A stretch of DNA of 64,000 nt. Source: Mesorhizobium sp. M00.F.Ca.ET.216.01.1.1 (GTDB lineage: Bacteria; Pseudomonadota; Alphaproteobacteria; Rhizobiales; Rhizobiaceae). Every line of letters starts with the position of its first letter. Position 1 is the stretch's first letter. The stretch is taken from the NCBI RefSeq assembly GCF_004010325.2, contig NZ_SADR02000008.1:62001-126000 (forward strand), read 5' to 3'. Made by a program: the position numbers and the translations under genes. Below are positions 36,420 through 45,693 of the stretch, in pieces. Under the pieces are notes generated by a model. It was not told where the DNA came from and did no database searches. It saw only the letters and a program-made list of their open reading frames with translations.

Positions 36420-37669
36420 TGTCCCCTCCAGATGCGGGTATGCAGCGGGTTGAAGCCCATGCGGTAGACGAGTTCGGCCAGGCGCTCGATGTCCCAGATC
36501 GCCAGGTCGGCCGATTTTCCAGCCTCCAGCGTACCGGTCTGTCCGAGCAGCCCGACCGCGCGGGCAGCCTCGCGGGTGACGCCGGCCAAGCATTCGTCGA
36601 CCGTCAGGCCGAACAAGGTCGCCGCCATGTTCATGGTCAGCAGCAGCGAAGTCAGCGGCGAGGTGCCTGGATTGCAGTCGGTGGCGACCGCCATCCTGAC
36701 GCCATGCTGGCGGAACATTGCGACCGGCGGCTTCTTGGTCTCGCGGATGAAGTAATAGGCGCCGGGCAGGATCGTTGCCACGGTTCCGGCCGCGGCCATC
36801 GTTGCCGCGCCGGCCTCGTCGGTATATTCGAGGTGGTCGGCCGACAGCGCGCCATAGCGCGCGGCGAGTTCGGCGCCATGCAGGTTGGACAGCTGGTCGG
36901 CGTGGAGCTTGACTGGCAGGCCCGCTGCCTTCGCTGCGTCGAACACACGGGAAATCTGCGCGGGTGAAAAGGCGATGCCCTCGCAAAAGCCGTCGACGGC
37001 GTCGGCCAGTCCATCGGCCGCAACTGCCGGCAGGATTGTCCCGGCGACGAGATCGACAAAAGCGTCCTTGTCGCCTTTGGCTTCGGGCGGCAGCGCGTGA
37101 GCGCCGAGGAAACTCGTCCTGACCGTTACCGGGCGCCTTTCGCCCAGCCGCCGTGCGGCGCGCAGCGACTTCTTCTCGTTTTCGAGGTCGAGACCGTAGC
37201 CAGACTTGATCTCGACGGTGGTGACGCCTTCGGCGATCAGCGCATCGAGGCGCGGCAGCGATTGCGTGACCAGTTCGCCTTCGCTGGCGGTGCGCAGCGC
37301 CCTGACCGAGGAGACGATGCCGCCGCCGGCTTTGGCGACCTCTTCATAGGTGGCGCCGGCCAGCCGCATTTCGAATTCGTTGGCGCGGTTGCCAGCATGG
37401 ACCAGATGAGTGTGGCAGTCGATCAGGCCCGGCGTGATCCAACGGCCTTCGCAGTCGAACGTGTCTACGTCTTTGCCCAGTGCTGTGGGGCCGAGCGCTG
37501 CGGGCATGTCGGCTTCCGGACCGGCATAGATGATCCGGCCATCCCGTGCGACGATCGAGCCCTGCTCAACGATGCCAAGCCCAGCCGCGCCTTCGGCCAT
37601 GGTCGCCAGGCGTGCGTTGCGCCATATGCGGACCGCCCCTGTCCGGCTTTTGCTCTCTCCATCCATCAT
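36416..37669 (-). CDS. hutI: Imidazolonepropionase
   Basis: 417 residues of the amidohydrolase superfamily. It opens imidazolone propionate to N-formimino-glutamate. Metal ligands are visible in [23 protein letters not shown] and [21 protein letters not shown] is also typical. GGAAAAA abuts the ATG at 37669, and a second ATG follows at once. It is the first gene of the minus-strand hut operon, divergent from hutF, with the HutC-like palindrome just upstream. Confidence 0.97.
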   Translation of the reverse strand: MMDGESKSRTGAVRIWRNARLATMAEGAAGLGIVEQGSIVARDGRIIYAGPEADMPAALGPTALGKDVDTFDCEGRWITPGLIDCHTHLVHAGNRANEFEMRLAGATYEEVAKAGGGIVSSVRALRTASEGELVTQSLPRLDALIAEGVTTVEIKSGYGLDLENEKKSLRAARRLGERRPVTVRTSFLGAHALPPEAKGDKDAFVDLVAGTILPAVAADGLADAVDGFCEGIAFSPAQISRVFDAAKAAGLPVKLHADQLSNLHGAELAARYGALSADHLEYTDEAGAATMAAAGTVATILPGAYYFIRETKKPPVAMFRQHGVRMAVATDCNPGTSPLTSLLLTMNMAATLFGLTVDECLAGVTREAARAVGLLGQTGTLEAGKSADLAIWDIERLAELVYRMGFNPLHTRIWRGQ

Positions 37670-37694
37670 TTTTTCCGTTTCAATCGCCGACGAT

Positions 37695-37708
37695 TATGTA
37701 TATACATA
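37695..37708. promoter_or_regulatory. Probable HutC operator
   Basis: A perfect 14-bp palindrome, TATGTATATACATA, lies in the 94-bp gap between the divergent hutI and hutF genes. HutC proteins of the GntR/HutC family recognise TGTATATACA-like sites. On the minus strand a TTGCAT / TATACA pair 16 bases apart overlaps it, so a bound repressor would block the hutI promoter. Confidence 0.75.
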
Positions 37709-37763
37709 TAGAAAGGCCATGCAAGTGCTATCATCATATGGCAACCTGGATTCGGAGAAAGAT

Positions 37764-39119
37764 GTGACGGCGATCTTTGCGGAACAGGCGCTTCTGCCCG
37801 ACAGCTGGCATGCCAATACGCGTATCGTCATCGCCGGCGGCCGCATCGCGACGGTCGAGCCGGACTCATCACCGCAAACCGGAGACGAGCGCCACGCCAT
37901 CCTCGTGCCCGGCATGCCGAACCTGCACAGCCACGCCTTCCAGCGCGGCATGGCCGGCCTTGCCGAATTGCGCGGCCCTTCGGCAGACAGTTTCTGGAGC
38001 TGGCGCGAGGTGATGTACCGCTTCGCCCTGTCGATGACGCCGGACCAGGTCGAGGCGGTTGCCGCCCAGCTCTATGTCGAGATGCTGGAGGCCGGATTCT
38101 CGCGCGTCGGCGAGTTTCATTATCTCCACCACGACCGCGACGGCCAGCCCTATGCCAATGTCGCAGAGATGGCGGAGCGCATCGCTGCGGCCGCCGCCGA
38201 TACCGGCATCGGCCTGACGCTGCTGCCGGTGTTCTATGCGCATTCCGCTTTTGGCGGCGCTGCCCCGAATGAGGGCCAGCGGCGATTCATCAACGATGTG
38301 AATCGGTTCGCGCGGCTTGTTGAGAAATGCCGCGAATCCGTTCGGGCTCTGAATCAAGGCGTCGTCGGCGTCGCCCCGCACAGCCTGCGCGCGGTGACGC
38401 CGCACGAACTGGAGCACATCGCCACGATGGCGCCGGACGGACCGATCCACATCCACGTTGCCGAGCAGGTCAAGGAGGTCGAGGACTGCCTTGCCTGGTC
38501 CGGGGCGCGGCCGGTCGAATGGGTGCTTGCCAACGCCACAGTCGACCGGCGCTGGTGCCTGATCCACGCCACTCACATGACCGAGACCGAGACCATTGCC
38601 ATGGCGAAAAGCGGCGCCGTCGCCGGCCTCTGCCCGATTACCGAGGCCAATCTCGGCGACGGCACCTTTGCCGCACCTTTGTTCCTGCATCATGGCGGCC
38701 GCTTCGGCGTCGGCTCGGACTCCAACGTACTGATCGGGCTGCCCGACGAATTGCGGCAGCTCGAATATTCGCAGCGCCTCGCCCACCGCGCCCGCAATGT
38801 GCTGGCGGTGGCCGACGGCTCGACCGGCCGTGCACTGTTCGATGCCGCACTCGACGGCGGCAGTGCCGCCCTTGCCGCCGGCCCGCCGCGGATTGCCGCT
38901 GGCGGCTCAGCCGATTTCGTCTCGCTCGGCGGCAATCATCCTTCGCTTGCCGCCAAGACGGGCGATGCGGTGCTTGACGCCTGGATCTTCGCCAACGGCA
39001 CCAAGGTCGATTGCGTTTGGGTGCACGGCAAAAAATTGGTCAGCGACGGCGGGCATGTGAGGCGCGACGCCATTGCCGGGCGCTTTCGCAAGGTGATGAC
39101 AGAACTTTCGGCCGGCTGA
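37764..39119 (+). CDS. hutF: Formimidoylglutamate deiminase
   Basis: 451 residues of the amidohydrolase superfamily. It turns N-formimino-glutamate into N-formylglutamate plus ammonia. Metal ligands are in GMPNLHSHAFQRGMAG, PIHIHVAEQ, IHATHMTETE and GVGSDSN. The start is a GTG at 37764 because GGAGAAAGAT immediately precedes it. An upstream in-frame ATG at 37719 would add 15 unconserved residues and lies next to the operator. It is followed by hutC 33 bp later. Confidence 0.95.
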   Translation: MTAIFAEQALLPDSWHANTRIVIAGGRIATVEPDSSPQTGDERHAILVPGMPNLHSHAFQRGMAGLAELRGPSADSFWSWREVMYRFALSMTPDQVEAVAAQLYVEMLEAGFSRVGEFHYLHHDRDGQPYANVAEMAERIAAAAADTGIGLTLLPVFYAHSAFGGAAPNEGQRRFINDVNRFARLVEKCRESVRALNQGVVGVAPHSLRAVTPHELEHIATMAPDGPIHIHVAEQVKEVEDCLAWSGARPVEWVLANATVDRRWCLIHATHMTETETIAMAKSGAVAGLCPITEANLGDGTFAAPLFLHHGGRFGVGSDSNVLIGLPDELRQLEYSQRLAHRARNVLAVADGSTGRALFDAALDGGSAALAAGPPRIAAGGSADFVSLGGNHPSLAAKTGDAVLDAWIFANGTKVDCVWVHGKKLVSDGGHVRRDAIAGRFRKVMTELSAG

Positions 39120-39152
39120 GCCGGACGCAATTCAACACAGGCGAACCGCCGC

Positions 39153-39899
39153 ATGAGCACGATCGGAACAGTGGATGCGGACGGCGGCGAAGGTGTCTCG
39201 CTGCACCAGCGCATCCTCTCCGACATCAGCGAGCGAATCCTGTCCGGCGCCTGGGCGCCGGGCCACCGCATCCCGTTCGAGCACGAACTGACGGCGCAAT
39301 ACAAGTGTTCGCGCATGACGGTGAACAAGGCGCTGTCGCAACTTGCCAAGGCCGGGCTGATAGAGCGCCGGCGCCGGTCCGGCAGCTTTGTTCGCCGGCC
39401 GCAATCGCAGGCCGCGGTTCTGGAAATCCACGACATCAGGATCGAGGTCGAGGCGCTCGGCCTGCCCTATCGCTACGAGCGCGTGGCGCGGCAGAAGCGG
39501 CGCAGCAGCGCCGAGGATCGCGCCTTGCTGGAACTCGGCCCTGCCGGACCTGTGCTGGCGCTGGAATGCCGGCATTTCGCCGGCATTCGGCCGTTCGCCC
39601 ATGAGCAGCGGCTGATCAATCTGACCGCCGTGGCCGAGGCCGCCGACGAGGCTTTTCTCGGCACCGCGCCCGGCCCATGGCTGATCGGCCGCGTGCCATG
39701 GAGTGCTGCCGAGCATCGCATCCGGGCCGTCGCCGCGGAGAAGCACATTGCGGCAGCACTCGATATCGAAGCCGGCGCACCATGCCTGGTGGTCGAGCGC
39801 CGGACGTGGAGCGCCGAGCACCCCGTCACCCATGTCCGTTTCACCTATGCCGCAGAGAGCCACACACTGGTGGCGCGCTTCACGCCCTCGCGGACTTAG
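39153..39899 (+). CDS. hutC: Histidine utilization repressor
   Basis: 248 residues. The N-terminal GntR winged helix-turn-helix (ILSDISERILSGAWAPGHRI, then MTVNKALSQLAKAGLIERRR) is followed by a UTRA effector domain (~95-240). HutC senses urocanate and releases its operator. Co-transcription with hutF from the operator-bearing promoter implies autoregulation. It controls both arms of the divergent hut cluster. Confidence 0.95.
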   Translation: MSTIGTVDADGGEGVSLHQRILSDISERILSGAWAPGHRIPFEHELTAQYKCSRMTVNKALSQLAKAGLIERRRRSGSFVRRPQSQAAVLEIHDIRIEVEALGLPYRYERVARQKRRSSAEDRALLELGPAGPVLALECRHFAGIRPFAHEQRLINLTAVAEAADEAFLGTAPGPWLIGRVPWSAAEHRIRAVAAEKHIAAALDIEAGAPCLVVERRTWSAEHPVTHVRFTYAAESHTLVARFTPSRT

Positions 39900-39914
39900 G
39901 ATTTAGATAGCGAT

Positions 39915-40259
39915 TCAGATTGCCGCGGTGATGATGATCTCGACCAGATATTCGGGGCCGGCGAGCTTGGCCTCGCCGGTGGCGCGGGCCGGGGTGTGGC
40001 CTTGCGGCACCCACTTGTCCCATTCAGCGTTCATCTCGGCAAAGGTGCTCATATCGGCCAGCCAGATGATCGCCTGCAGGATCTTTGTCTTGTCGGTGCC
40101 GGCCTTGGCCAGCAATTCGTCGATGGCAGCCAGGATCTGCTTGGTCTGGGCGCCGACGTTTCCGCCCGGCTCGCCGACCTGACCGGCCAGATAAACTGTG
40201 TTGCCATGGATGACGATCTGGCTCATACGCGGGCCAACATCGATGCGACGAATGCTCAT
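39915..40259 (-). CDS. RidA-family enamine/imine deaminase
   Basis: 114 residues of the YjgF/YER057c/UK114 family. The key arginine is R92 in TPARATGEAKLAGPEYLVE, with E103. It forms homotrimers that hydrolyse reactive enamines and imines such as 2-aminoacrylate. It is convergent with hutC (stop 16 bp away). The PLP-dependent threonine and D-amino-acid enzymes in this region produce such intermediates, but no direct link is shown. Confidence 0.92.
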   Translation of the reverse strand: MSIRRIDVGPRMSQIVIHGNTVYLAGQVGEPGGNVGAQTKQILAAIDELLAKAGTDKTKILQAIIWLADMSTFAEMNAEWDKWVPQGHTPARATGEAKLAGPEYLVEIIITAAI

Positions 40260-40418
40260 TGGGCTTTTCCTTCCTTTGCCGGTTGCGCCTGTTTAGAGTT
40301 GCGGTCGGTTTCGGGCAAGGCCGCCCGAGCAAATCCTCTTGAGCCAGCAGGCGCGAGCCAAAAAGCCACACGGCCAATCGCCCCAGTCGCCGCAATTCCG
40401 CCCGATTGGCTTGTTGAC

Positions 40419-40434
40419 TAATGTAATAACATCA
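40419..40434. promoter_or_regulatory. Candidate Zur box
   Basis: TAATGTAATAACATCA is a near-palindrome (outer TAATGT / ACATCA with one mismatch) resembling alphaproteobacterial Zur sites. It lies about 49 bp before the ATPase gene of the zinc transporter, in the region shared with the divergent ridA gene. Confidence 0.55.
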
Positions 40435-40482
40435 CATATCCAATCGGCCGCAGTTCGCAGCCCGAATCCAACGGATCGTCAC

Positions 40483-41304
40483 ATGACAAAAACCTGCCTG
40501 ACCTTCCGCGACCTGACGCTTGGCTATAACAGTCACCCGGCGATCCATCATCTCGACGGCACGATCCGCAAGGGATCGCTGACCGCCGTCGTCGGTGCCA
40601 ATGGCTCGGGAAAGTCGACGTTGATGAAGGGCATCGTCGGCGTGTTGAAGCCGATGGCCGGCGCAGTGATCCGCATGCCCGGCGTACGTGCCGCCTATCT
40701 GCCGCAGCAATCGGAGCTGGACCGCTCATTCCCCGCCCGGGTCGTCGATCTGGTTTCGCTCGGCCTGTGGCCGCGGCGCGGACTGCTTGGCCGTTATACC
40801 AGGGAAGATCGAGATTCGGTCAGCCAGGCGCTGATGGCCGTCGGCCTCGGCGGCTTCGAGAAGCGCCCGATCGACACGCTGTCGGGTGGTCAATTGCAGC
40901 GCACGCTGTTTGCCCGTGTGCTGTTGCAGGATGCCGACCTCATCCTGCTCGACGAGCCGTTCAACGCCGTCGACAGCAAGACCGTCGGCGACCTGATCGC
41001 GCTGATCAAGCGCTGGCATGGCGAGGAGCGCACCATCATGGTCGTCGTCCATGACCTCGACCTGGTGCGCCAGAATTTCCCCGAGACGCTGCTGCTCGCC
41101 CGCCAGCCGATCGCTTGGGGCGAGACGAAGGAGACGCTGCGGCCGGAAAACCTTCTGCGCGCGCGCCGCTTCCACGAAGCCTGGGAGGAGAACGCGCCCT
41201 GGTGTGAGCCCGATGATCACGAGCATGATCATGCGCACAGCCATGGGCATGATCACGTCCATGACCACGATCGTCATCAGGGTTCCGGCCCGAGGGCTGC
41301 ATGA
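40483..41304 (+). CDS. znuC: Zinc ABC transporter ATP-binding protein
   Basis: 273 residues. Walker A GANGSGKST, signature LSGGQLQR and Walker B LILLDEP are intact. The C-terminal ~25 residues are rich in His and Asp (EPDDHEHDHAHSHGHDHVH), a likely metal-sensing or metal-storing tail. It powers uptake of zinc, possibly manganese. The start at 40483 is the first codon of the conserved part. Its TGA overlaps the permease start (ATGATGG at 41301). The ATPase-permease-binding protein order also matches AztABC-type zinc transporters, which is the alternative name. Confidence 0.92.
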   Translation: MTKTCLTFRDLTLGYNSHPAIHHLDGTIRKGSLTAVVGANGSGKSTLMKGIVGVLKPMAGAVIRMPGVRAAYLPQQSELDRSFPARVVDLVSLGLWPRRGLLGRYTREDRDSVSQALMAVGLGGFEKRPIDTLSGGQLQRTLFARVLLQDADLILLDEPFNAVDSKTVGDLIALIKRWHGEERTIMVVVHDLDLVRQNFPETLLLARQPIAWGETKETLRPENLLRARRFHEAWEENAPWCEPDDHEHDHAHSHGHDHVHDHDRHQGSGPRAA

Positions 41305-42179
41305 TGGACATGCTCTACGGCCTTTTCATCGCGCCCTTCGCCGATTTCGCCTTCATGCAGCGGGCGCTCGTCGGGTCGCTGATGCTGTCGCTCGGCGCCT
41401 GCCCGGTCGGCGTGTTCCTGATGCTCAGGCGCATGAGCCTTTCCGGCGACGCCATGGCGCACGCCATCCTGCCGGGTGCCGCCGCCGGCTTCCTGTTCTA
41501 TGGGCTGGAAATCCTGCCGATGACAGTCGGCGGCTTGATCGCCGGCATCATCGTCGCGCTCGGCGCCGGCGCCGTCTCGCGCTTCACCATCCAGCGCGAG
41601 GATGCCTCGATGGCTGCCTTCTATCTGATCTCGCTGGCCATCGGCGTGCTGATGGTGTCGATCCGCGGCTCCAGCGTCGATCTCATGCATGTGCTGTTCG
41701 GCACGGTGCTGGCGCTCAACAATGAAGCGCTAACGCTGATCGGCGGCATCGTCCTGGTGACGCTGGTCAGCCTCGCCATCTTCTGGCGGGCTCTGGTCGC
41801 CGAATGCCTCGACCCGCTGTTCCTGCGTTCGGTCAGCCGGATGGGCAGTCCGGTGCATTTCATCTTTCTTGGCCTCGTCGTGCTCAACCTCGTCAGCGGC
41901 TTCCAGGCGCTCGGCACCTTGCTGTCGGTCGGGCTGATGATGCTGCCGGCCGCGGCTGCCCGCTTCTGGACCGCGCGCGTCGAGCCGATGTGCGTGCTGG
42001 CGGTGCTGATCGGCTTCGCGTCCTGCGCTGCCGGGCTGCTTCTGTCCTATCACGCATCACTGCCTTCCGGCCCGGCCATCATCCTGTCTGCGGGCGGAGT
42101 CTATTTCGCCTCGATCCTGTTCGGCACGCGCGGCATCCTGCGCGCCCGCATCGTCCATCACCGCCACAGAACAGCCTAA
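41301..42179 (+). CDS. znuB: Zinc ABC transporter permease
   Basis: 292 residues with eight to nine predicted membrane helices, of the ABC-3 family of zinc/manganese/iron permeases. [20 protein letters not shown] is the conserved coupling region. It overlaps znuC by 4 bp and precedes the binding protein by 22 bp. It forms the membrane channel of the transporter. AztB is the alternative name. Confidence 0.93.
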   Translation: MMDMLYGLFIAPFADFAFMQRALVGSLMLSLGACPVGVFLMLRRMSLSGDAMAHAILPGAAAGFLFYGLEILPMTVGGLIAGIIVALGAGAVSRFTIQREDASMAAFYLISLAIGVLMVSIRGSSVDLMHVLFGTVLALNNEALTLIGGIVLVTLVSLAIFWRALVAECLDPLFLRSVSRMGSPVHFIFLGLVVLNLVSGFQALGTLLSVGLMMLPAAAARFWTARVEPMCVLAVLIGFASCAAGLLLSYHASLPSGPAIILSAGGVYFASILFGTRGILRARIVHHRHRTA

Positions 42180-42201
42180 TCCCAACCAAGGAGACTTGCC
42201 C

Positions 42202-43143
42202 ATGCTGAAATCGATCCGCGCCGCTTTGGCGATGAGCGTTATAACATTAAGCGCCTTTGGCGCTTCGTCGGCCTTCGCAGCGCCCCTGAAAGTGGTTGCC
42301 AGCTTCACCATCATCGCCGATTTCGCCAAGAATGTCGGCGGCGACCGGGTCAATGTGACCACCATCGTCGGGCCGGATGGCGACACCCATGTCTACGAGC
42401 CGAGCCCGGCCGACGCGGTGGCCATGGCCGGGGCTGACGTGGTGCTGGTCAATGGCCTGCACTTCGAGGGCTTCCTTCAGCGCCTGATCGACGCCAGCGC
42501 CACCAAGGCGACGATTTCCGTCCTCACCAAGGGCGTGACGCCGATCAGCTTCAAACCCGAATTCGCCGAGGCTGACGCCGCCGAAGGCGCGGATACAGGT
42601 GGTGGAAAGACGGCGACCGACCCGCACGCCTTTCAGTCGATCGCCAACGCCAAGATCTATGTGAAGAACGTTGCCGACGCTTTTTGCGCCACCGATAAGG
42701 AGGGCTGCGACAGCTACAAGGCCAATGCAGCCTCCTACACTCAGAAGCTCGATGCGCTTGAGAGCGACGTGCAGACGGCAATCCAGTCGATCCCGGAAAA
42801 CAAGCGCGTCGTCATCACCTCGCACGACGCCTTCGGCTATTTCGAGCAGGCCTACGGCCTCACCTTCCTGGCGCCCGAAGGCGTGTCGACCGAGTCGGAG
42901 CCGTCGGCGGCCGACGTCGCCAAGCTGGTCAGCCAGGTGAAGCAGGACAAGGCGGCGGCGATTTTCATCGAGAACATCACCAACCCGCGGCTGATCGAGC
43001 AGATCGCCAGCGAAACCGGCATCAAGGTGGGCGGCACGCTTTATTCGGATGCGCTGTCGCAGCCGGACGGCCCGGCCGCGACCTACATCGACATGATGCA
43101 CAACAACATCGCCCAGATCAAAGGTGCGATCCTCGGCAGCTGA
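42202..43143 (+). CDS. znuA: Zinc ABC transporter substrate-binding protein
   Basis: 313 residues, cluster A-I periplasmic metal-binding protein with a Sec signal (residues ~1-28, cleavage near SAFA-APLK). Predicted ligands are H63 ([10 protein letters not shown]), H142 (DPHAFQS), H208 (TSHDAFGYF) and D283 (LYSDALS). There is no long His-rich loop; the loop near 120-140 is acidic and Gly-rich. The His-rich function may have moved to the ATPase tail. AAGGAGA precedes the ATG. AztC is the alternative name, and specificity for Zn over Mn is inferred from the Zur-like box. Confidence 0.92.
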   Translation: MLKSIRAALAMSVITLSAFGASSAFAAPLKVVASFTIIADFAKNVGGDRVNVTTIVGPDGDTHVYEPSPADAVAMAGADVVLVNGLHFEGFLQRLIDASATKATISVLTKGVTPISFKPEFAEADAAEGADTGGGKTATDPHAFQSIANAKIYVKNVADAFCATDKEGCDSYKANAASYTQKLDALESDVQTAIQSIPENKRVVITSHDAFGYFEQAYGLTFLAPEGVSTESEPSAADVAKLVSQVKQDKAAAIFIENITNPRLIEQIASETGIKVGGTLYSDALSQPDGPAATYIDMMHNNIAQIKGAILGS

Positions 43144-43160
43144 CCAGTCGACGCCGTCCA

Positions 43161-43192
43161 TCCGGCCGGGCGCGAAGCCCGGCTGGATTTTT
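43161..43192 (+). terminator. Intrinsic terminator of the zinc transporter operon
   Basis: An 11-bp stem (TCCGGCCGGGC / GCCCGGCTGGA, one G-T pair) with a GCGAA loop is followed by TTTTT, 17 bp past the znuA stop. Confidence 0.88.
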
Positions 43193-43296
43193 CGCCGGAA
43201 ATGTCTATCTGCGCAGTGGGATTTCTTTCGGCGCGGATTGCCGGCCACGTCTGGGAGTGGCAAGACTCCGGCCAACCAGATTGCGAGGACACCGCC

Positions 43297-43635
43297 ATGG
43301 AATACCGTCAGATCAGCGAGGACTATTCAGTCTCGGGCCAGATCCAGCCCGACGATGTCGCCGCCATCAAGGGCGCCGGTTTCAAGAGCCTCATCTGCAA
43401 CCGGCCGGACGACGAACAGCCCGGCCAGCCTTCGGCGGACGCGGTCAAAGCGGCGGCTGAAGCCGCCGGGCTCGCCTTCCGCTACATCCCTGTCATCAGC
43501 GGCCAGATCACGGCCGAGAATGTCGAGGACCAGGCCGAGGCGCTGGACGAACTCGAAGGACCGGTCTTCGCCTATTGCCGTTCCGGCGCGCGCTGCACCA
43601 ACCTCTATGGGCTGATCCAGCAGTCGAAGGGTTAG
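43297..43635 (+). CDS. TIGR01244/DUF442-family sulfur transferase-like protein
   Basis: 112 residues with a tyrosine-phosphatase/rhodanese-like fold. The active loop is AYCRSGARCTNL, and YRQISEDYSVSGQIQPDDV is the typical N-terminus. Relatives are fused to or located beside metallo-beta-lactamase sulfur dioxygenases and act in sulfide/persulfide handling. No such partner is adjacent here. The ATG at 43297 lies after GAGGAC. Its stop overlaps the end of the convergent Lrp-type gene by 4 bp. Confidence 0.88.
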   Translation: MEYRQISEDYSVSGQIQPDDVAAIKGAGFKSLICNRPDDEQPGQPSADAVKAAAEAAGLAFRYIPVISGQITAENVEDQAEALDELEGPVFAYCRSGARCTNLYGLIQQSKG

Positions 43636-44099
43636 ATCGGCAGCGCGCCGGTCTCCTTCAGCGTTTCGAGCACGATTGCCGTCTTCACATGCTGCACGGA
43701 TTCGTGCGGCAGAAGCACGCCGTTGACGAATTCCGACAGCGATTTCAGGTCGGGCGTCACCACTTTCAAAATGTAGTCCATCTCGCCGGTCAGCGCGTGC
43801 GCCTCCTGCACTTCGGGCAGCCGCGCCACCAATTCGCCGAAGCGCTGCGCGTTGTCGCGGTTGTGGGTGGCGAGCGTCACCGAGATGACGTTGACCAGCG
43901 AAAAGCCGAGCCTGTCGCGGTCGAGCACCGCCCGGTAGCCCTTGATATAGCCGTCTTCCTCGAGCCTCTGCCGGCGGCGCGAACATTGCGACGCCGAGAG
44001 GTTCACCCGTTCCGACAGATCGTTGTTGGTCAGCCGCCCGTCGCCCTGTAGCAGCGCCAGTATCTTGCGGTCAAACTGGTCAATGCGCGCATCATCCAT
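43632..44099 (-). CDS. Lrp/AsnC-family transcriptional regulator
   Basis: 155 residues: an N-terminal helix-turn-helix (RLTNNDLSERVNLSASQCSR) and a C-terminal RAM effector domain (VQEAHALTGEMDYILKVVTP). It is divergent from hppD across 139 bp, so it probably controls tyrosine or phenylalanine degradation in response to an amino acid. The operator was not resolved. Confidence 0.92.
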   Translation of the reverse strand: MDDARIDQFDRKILALLQGDGRLTNNDLSERVNLSASQCSRRRQRLEEDGYIKGYRAVLDRDRLGFSLVNVISVTLATHNRDNAQRFGELVARLPEVQEAHALTGEMDYILKVVTPDLKSLSEFVNGVLLPHESVQHVKTAIVLETLKETGALPI

Positions 44100-44238
44100 G
44101 GATTATCCTCTATATGTGCACAATCCGCGCATGATCTGATCATTTAAAGCGTTTGAATGCAAGCACCATGCGCCCGGCCGGCGCTATAATGCCGCTCAAA
44201 TGGCCTTCTTCGGCCAATCAGCTTTGGAGGACAATGCC

Positions 44239-45351
44239 ATGGGCCCCTTCCCGCACGACGCACCTCCCGCCAAGATCAGCAAGGCCAACCCGGCCGGCAC
44301 CGACGGCTTCGAATTCGTCGAGTTCGCACATCCCGAGCCGGAAAAGCTCGCCGAGCTTTTCACCCGCATGGGCTACGCGGCGGTAGCCAAGCACCGCACC
44401 AGGAACATCACGGTCTGGCGGCAGGGCGACATCAACTATGTCGTCAATGCCGAGCCCGGCTCGCATGCGATGAAATTCGCCGACAAGCACGGCCCCTGCG
44501 CGTCCTCGATGGCGTGGCGGGTCGTCGACGCCAAACATGCCTTCGACCATGCAGCCGCCAAGGGTGCGACGCCCTATGAAGGCAGCGACAAGACGCTCGA
44601 CGCGCCGGCGATTGTCGGCATTGGCGGCTCGCTGCTCTACTTCATTGATATCTACGGAGAGAAGGGCTCGGCCTACGGCGCCGAGTTCGACTGGCTGGGC
44701 GCACAAGACCCGAAACCGGAAGGCGTCGGCTTCTATTATCTCGACCACCTCACTCATAATGTCTATCGCGGCAACATGGACAAATGGTGGGATTTCTACC
44801 GCGACCTGTTCGGCTTCAAGCAGATCCACTTCTTCGACATCGACGGCAAGATCACCGGGCTGGTCAGCCGCGCCATCACCTCGCCCTGCGGCAAGATCCG
44901 CATCCCTCTCAACGAGTCCAAGGACGAGACCAGCCAGATCGCCGAATATCTGAAGAAGTACAAGGGAGAAGGTATCCAGCACATCGCTGTAGGCACGGAT
45001 GACATCTATGGCGCCACCGACAGGCTGGCTGTCAACGGACTGAAGTTCATGCCGGGCCCGCCGGACACCTATTACGAGATGTCCTATGCCCGCGTGAACG
45101 GCCATAACGAGCCGGTCGACCGGATGAAGAAGCACGGCATTCTGATCGACGGCGAAGGCGTGGTCGACGGCGGCACGACCAAGATCCTGCTGCAGATCTT
45201 CTCGAAAACCGTGATCGGCCCGATCTTCTTCGAGTTCATCCAGAGGAAGGGTGACGAAGGTTTTGGCGAGGGCAATTTCCGCGCCCTGTTCGAATCGATC
45301 GAGCAGGACCAGATCAGGCGCGGCGTGCTGAAGGTGCAGGCGGCGGAATAG
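44239..45351 (+). CDS. hppD: 4-hydroxyphenylpyruvate dioxygenase
   Basis: 370 residues, normal for the family. It converts 4-hydroxyphenylpyruvate to homogentisate using a non-haem iron. Predicted ligands are H170 (LDHLTHNV), H248 (IQHIAVGTDD) and E332 (FFEFIQRKG). The start at 44239 is preferred because GGAGGACA lies upstream at proper distance; an in-frame start at 44200 lacks one. The next enzymes of the pathway lie on the opposite strand at 46-49.5 kb. Confidence 0.96.
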   Translation: MGPFPHDAPPAKISKANPAGTDGFEFVEFAHPEPEKLAELFTRMGYAAVAKHRTRNITVWRQGDINYVVNAEPGSHAMKFADKHGPCASSMAWRVVDAKHAFDHAAAKGATPYEGSDKTLDAPAIVGIGGSLLYFIDIYGEKGSAYGAEFDWLGAQDPKPEGVGFYYLDHLTHNVYRGNMDKWWDFYRDLFGFKQIHFFDIDGKITGLVSRAITSPCGKIRIPLNESKDETSQIAEYLKKYKGEGIQHIAVGTDDIYGATDRLAVNGLKFMPGPPDTYYEMSYARVNGHNEPVDRMKKHGILIDGEGVVDGGTTKILLQIFSKTVIGPIFFEFIQRKGDEGFGEGNFRALFESIEQDQIRRGVLKVQAAE

Positions 45352-45361
45352 GCTGGACATT

Positions 45362-45388
45362 TGAGCGGCTCAGAGGCCGAGCCGCTCA
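45362..45388. terminator. Hairpin after hppD
   Basis: A perfect 10-bp stem (TGAGCGGCTC / GAGCCGCTCA) with a 7-base loop begins 11 bp past the hppD stop. The following bases are only weakly T-rich, so termination is likely but not certain. Confidence 0.6.
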
Positions 45389-45446
45389 GGCTTCTTGCGG
45401 ATCGATCAATTATTGCCCAAAGTTCCGGGAATAAAGGACCGGTCCC

Positions 45447-45671
45447 ATGAATATCCCTATCGCCGAGGCCAAGGCCAAAGTGTCGGAACTTGTCAGCCGC
45501 GCGGCAGCCGGCGAAGAGATCGCGCTTACCCGCCATGGCAAGGTCGCGGCCCGCCTCGTGCCGCCGGCAACCACCGAACGCCTGCCTCGCATCGGCGCCT
45601 TGAAGAGCAAGATCCGCATCGCTGACGACTTTGACGAACTCGGTCCTGAATGGAGCGAGTGTGCCAAATGA
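45447..45671 (+). CDS. Phd/YefM-family antitoxin, apparently orphan
   Basis: 74 residues with the prevent-host-death N-terminal DNA-binding domain (MNIPIAEAKAKVSELVSRAA, then GEEIALTRHGKVAARLVPP). Such antitoxins repress their own operon and neutralise a cognate PIN or Doc/RelE toxin. No toxin follows: after the stop there is only a 14-codon frame before the convergent DinB gene ends at 45694. It may be a relic or may act on a distant toxin. The region is GC-typical. Confidence 0.85.
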   Translation: MNIPIAEAKAKVSELVSRAAAGEEIALTRHGKVAARLVPPATTERLPRIGALKSKIRIADDFDELGPEWSECAK

Positions 45672-45693
45672 TGGCCGGGTTACCTCTCAGCCG

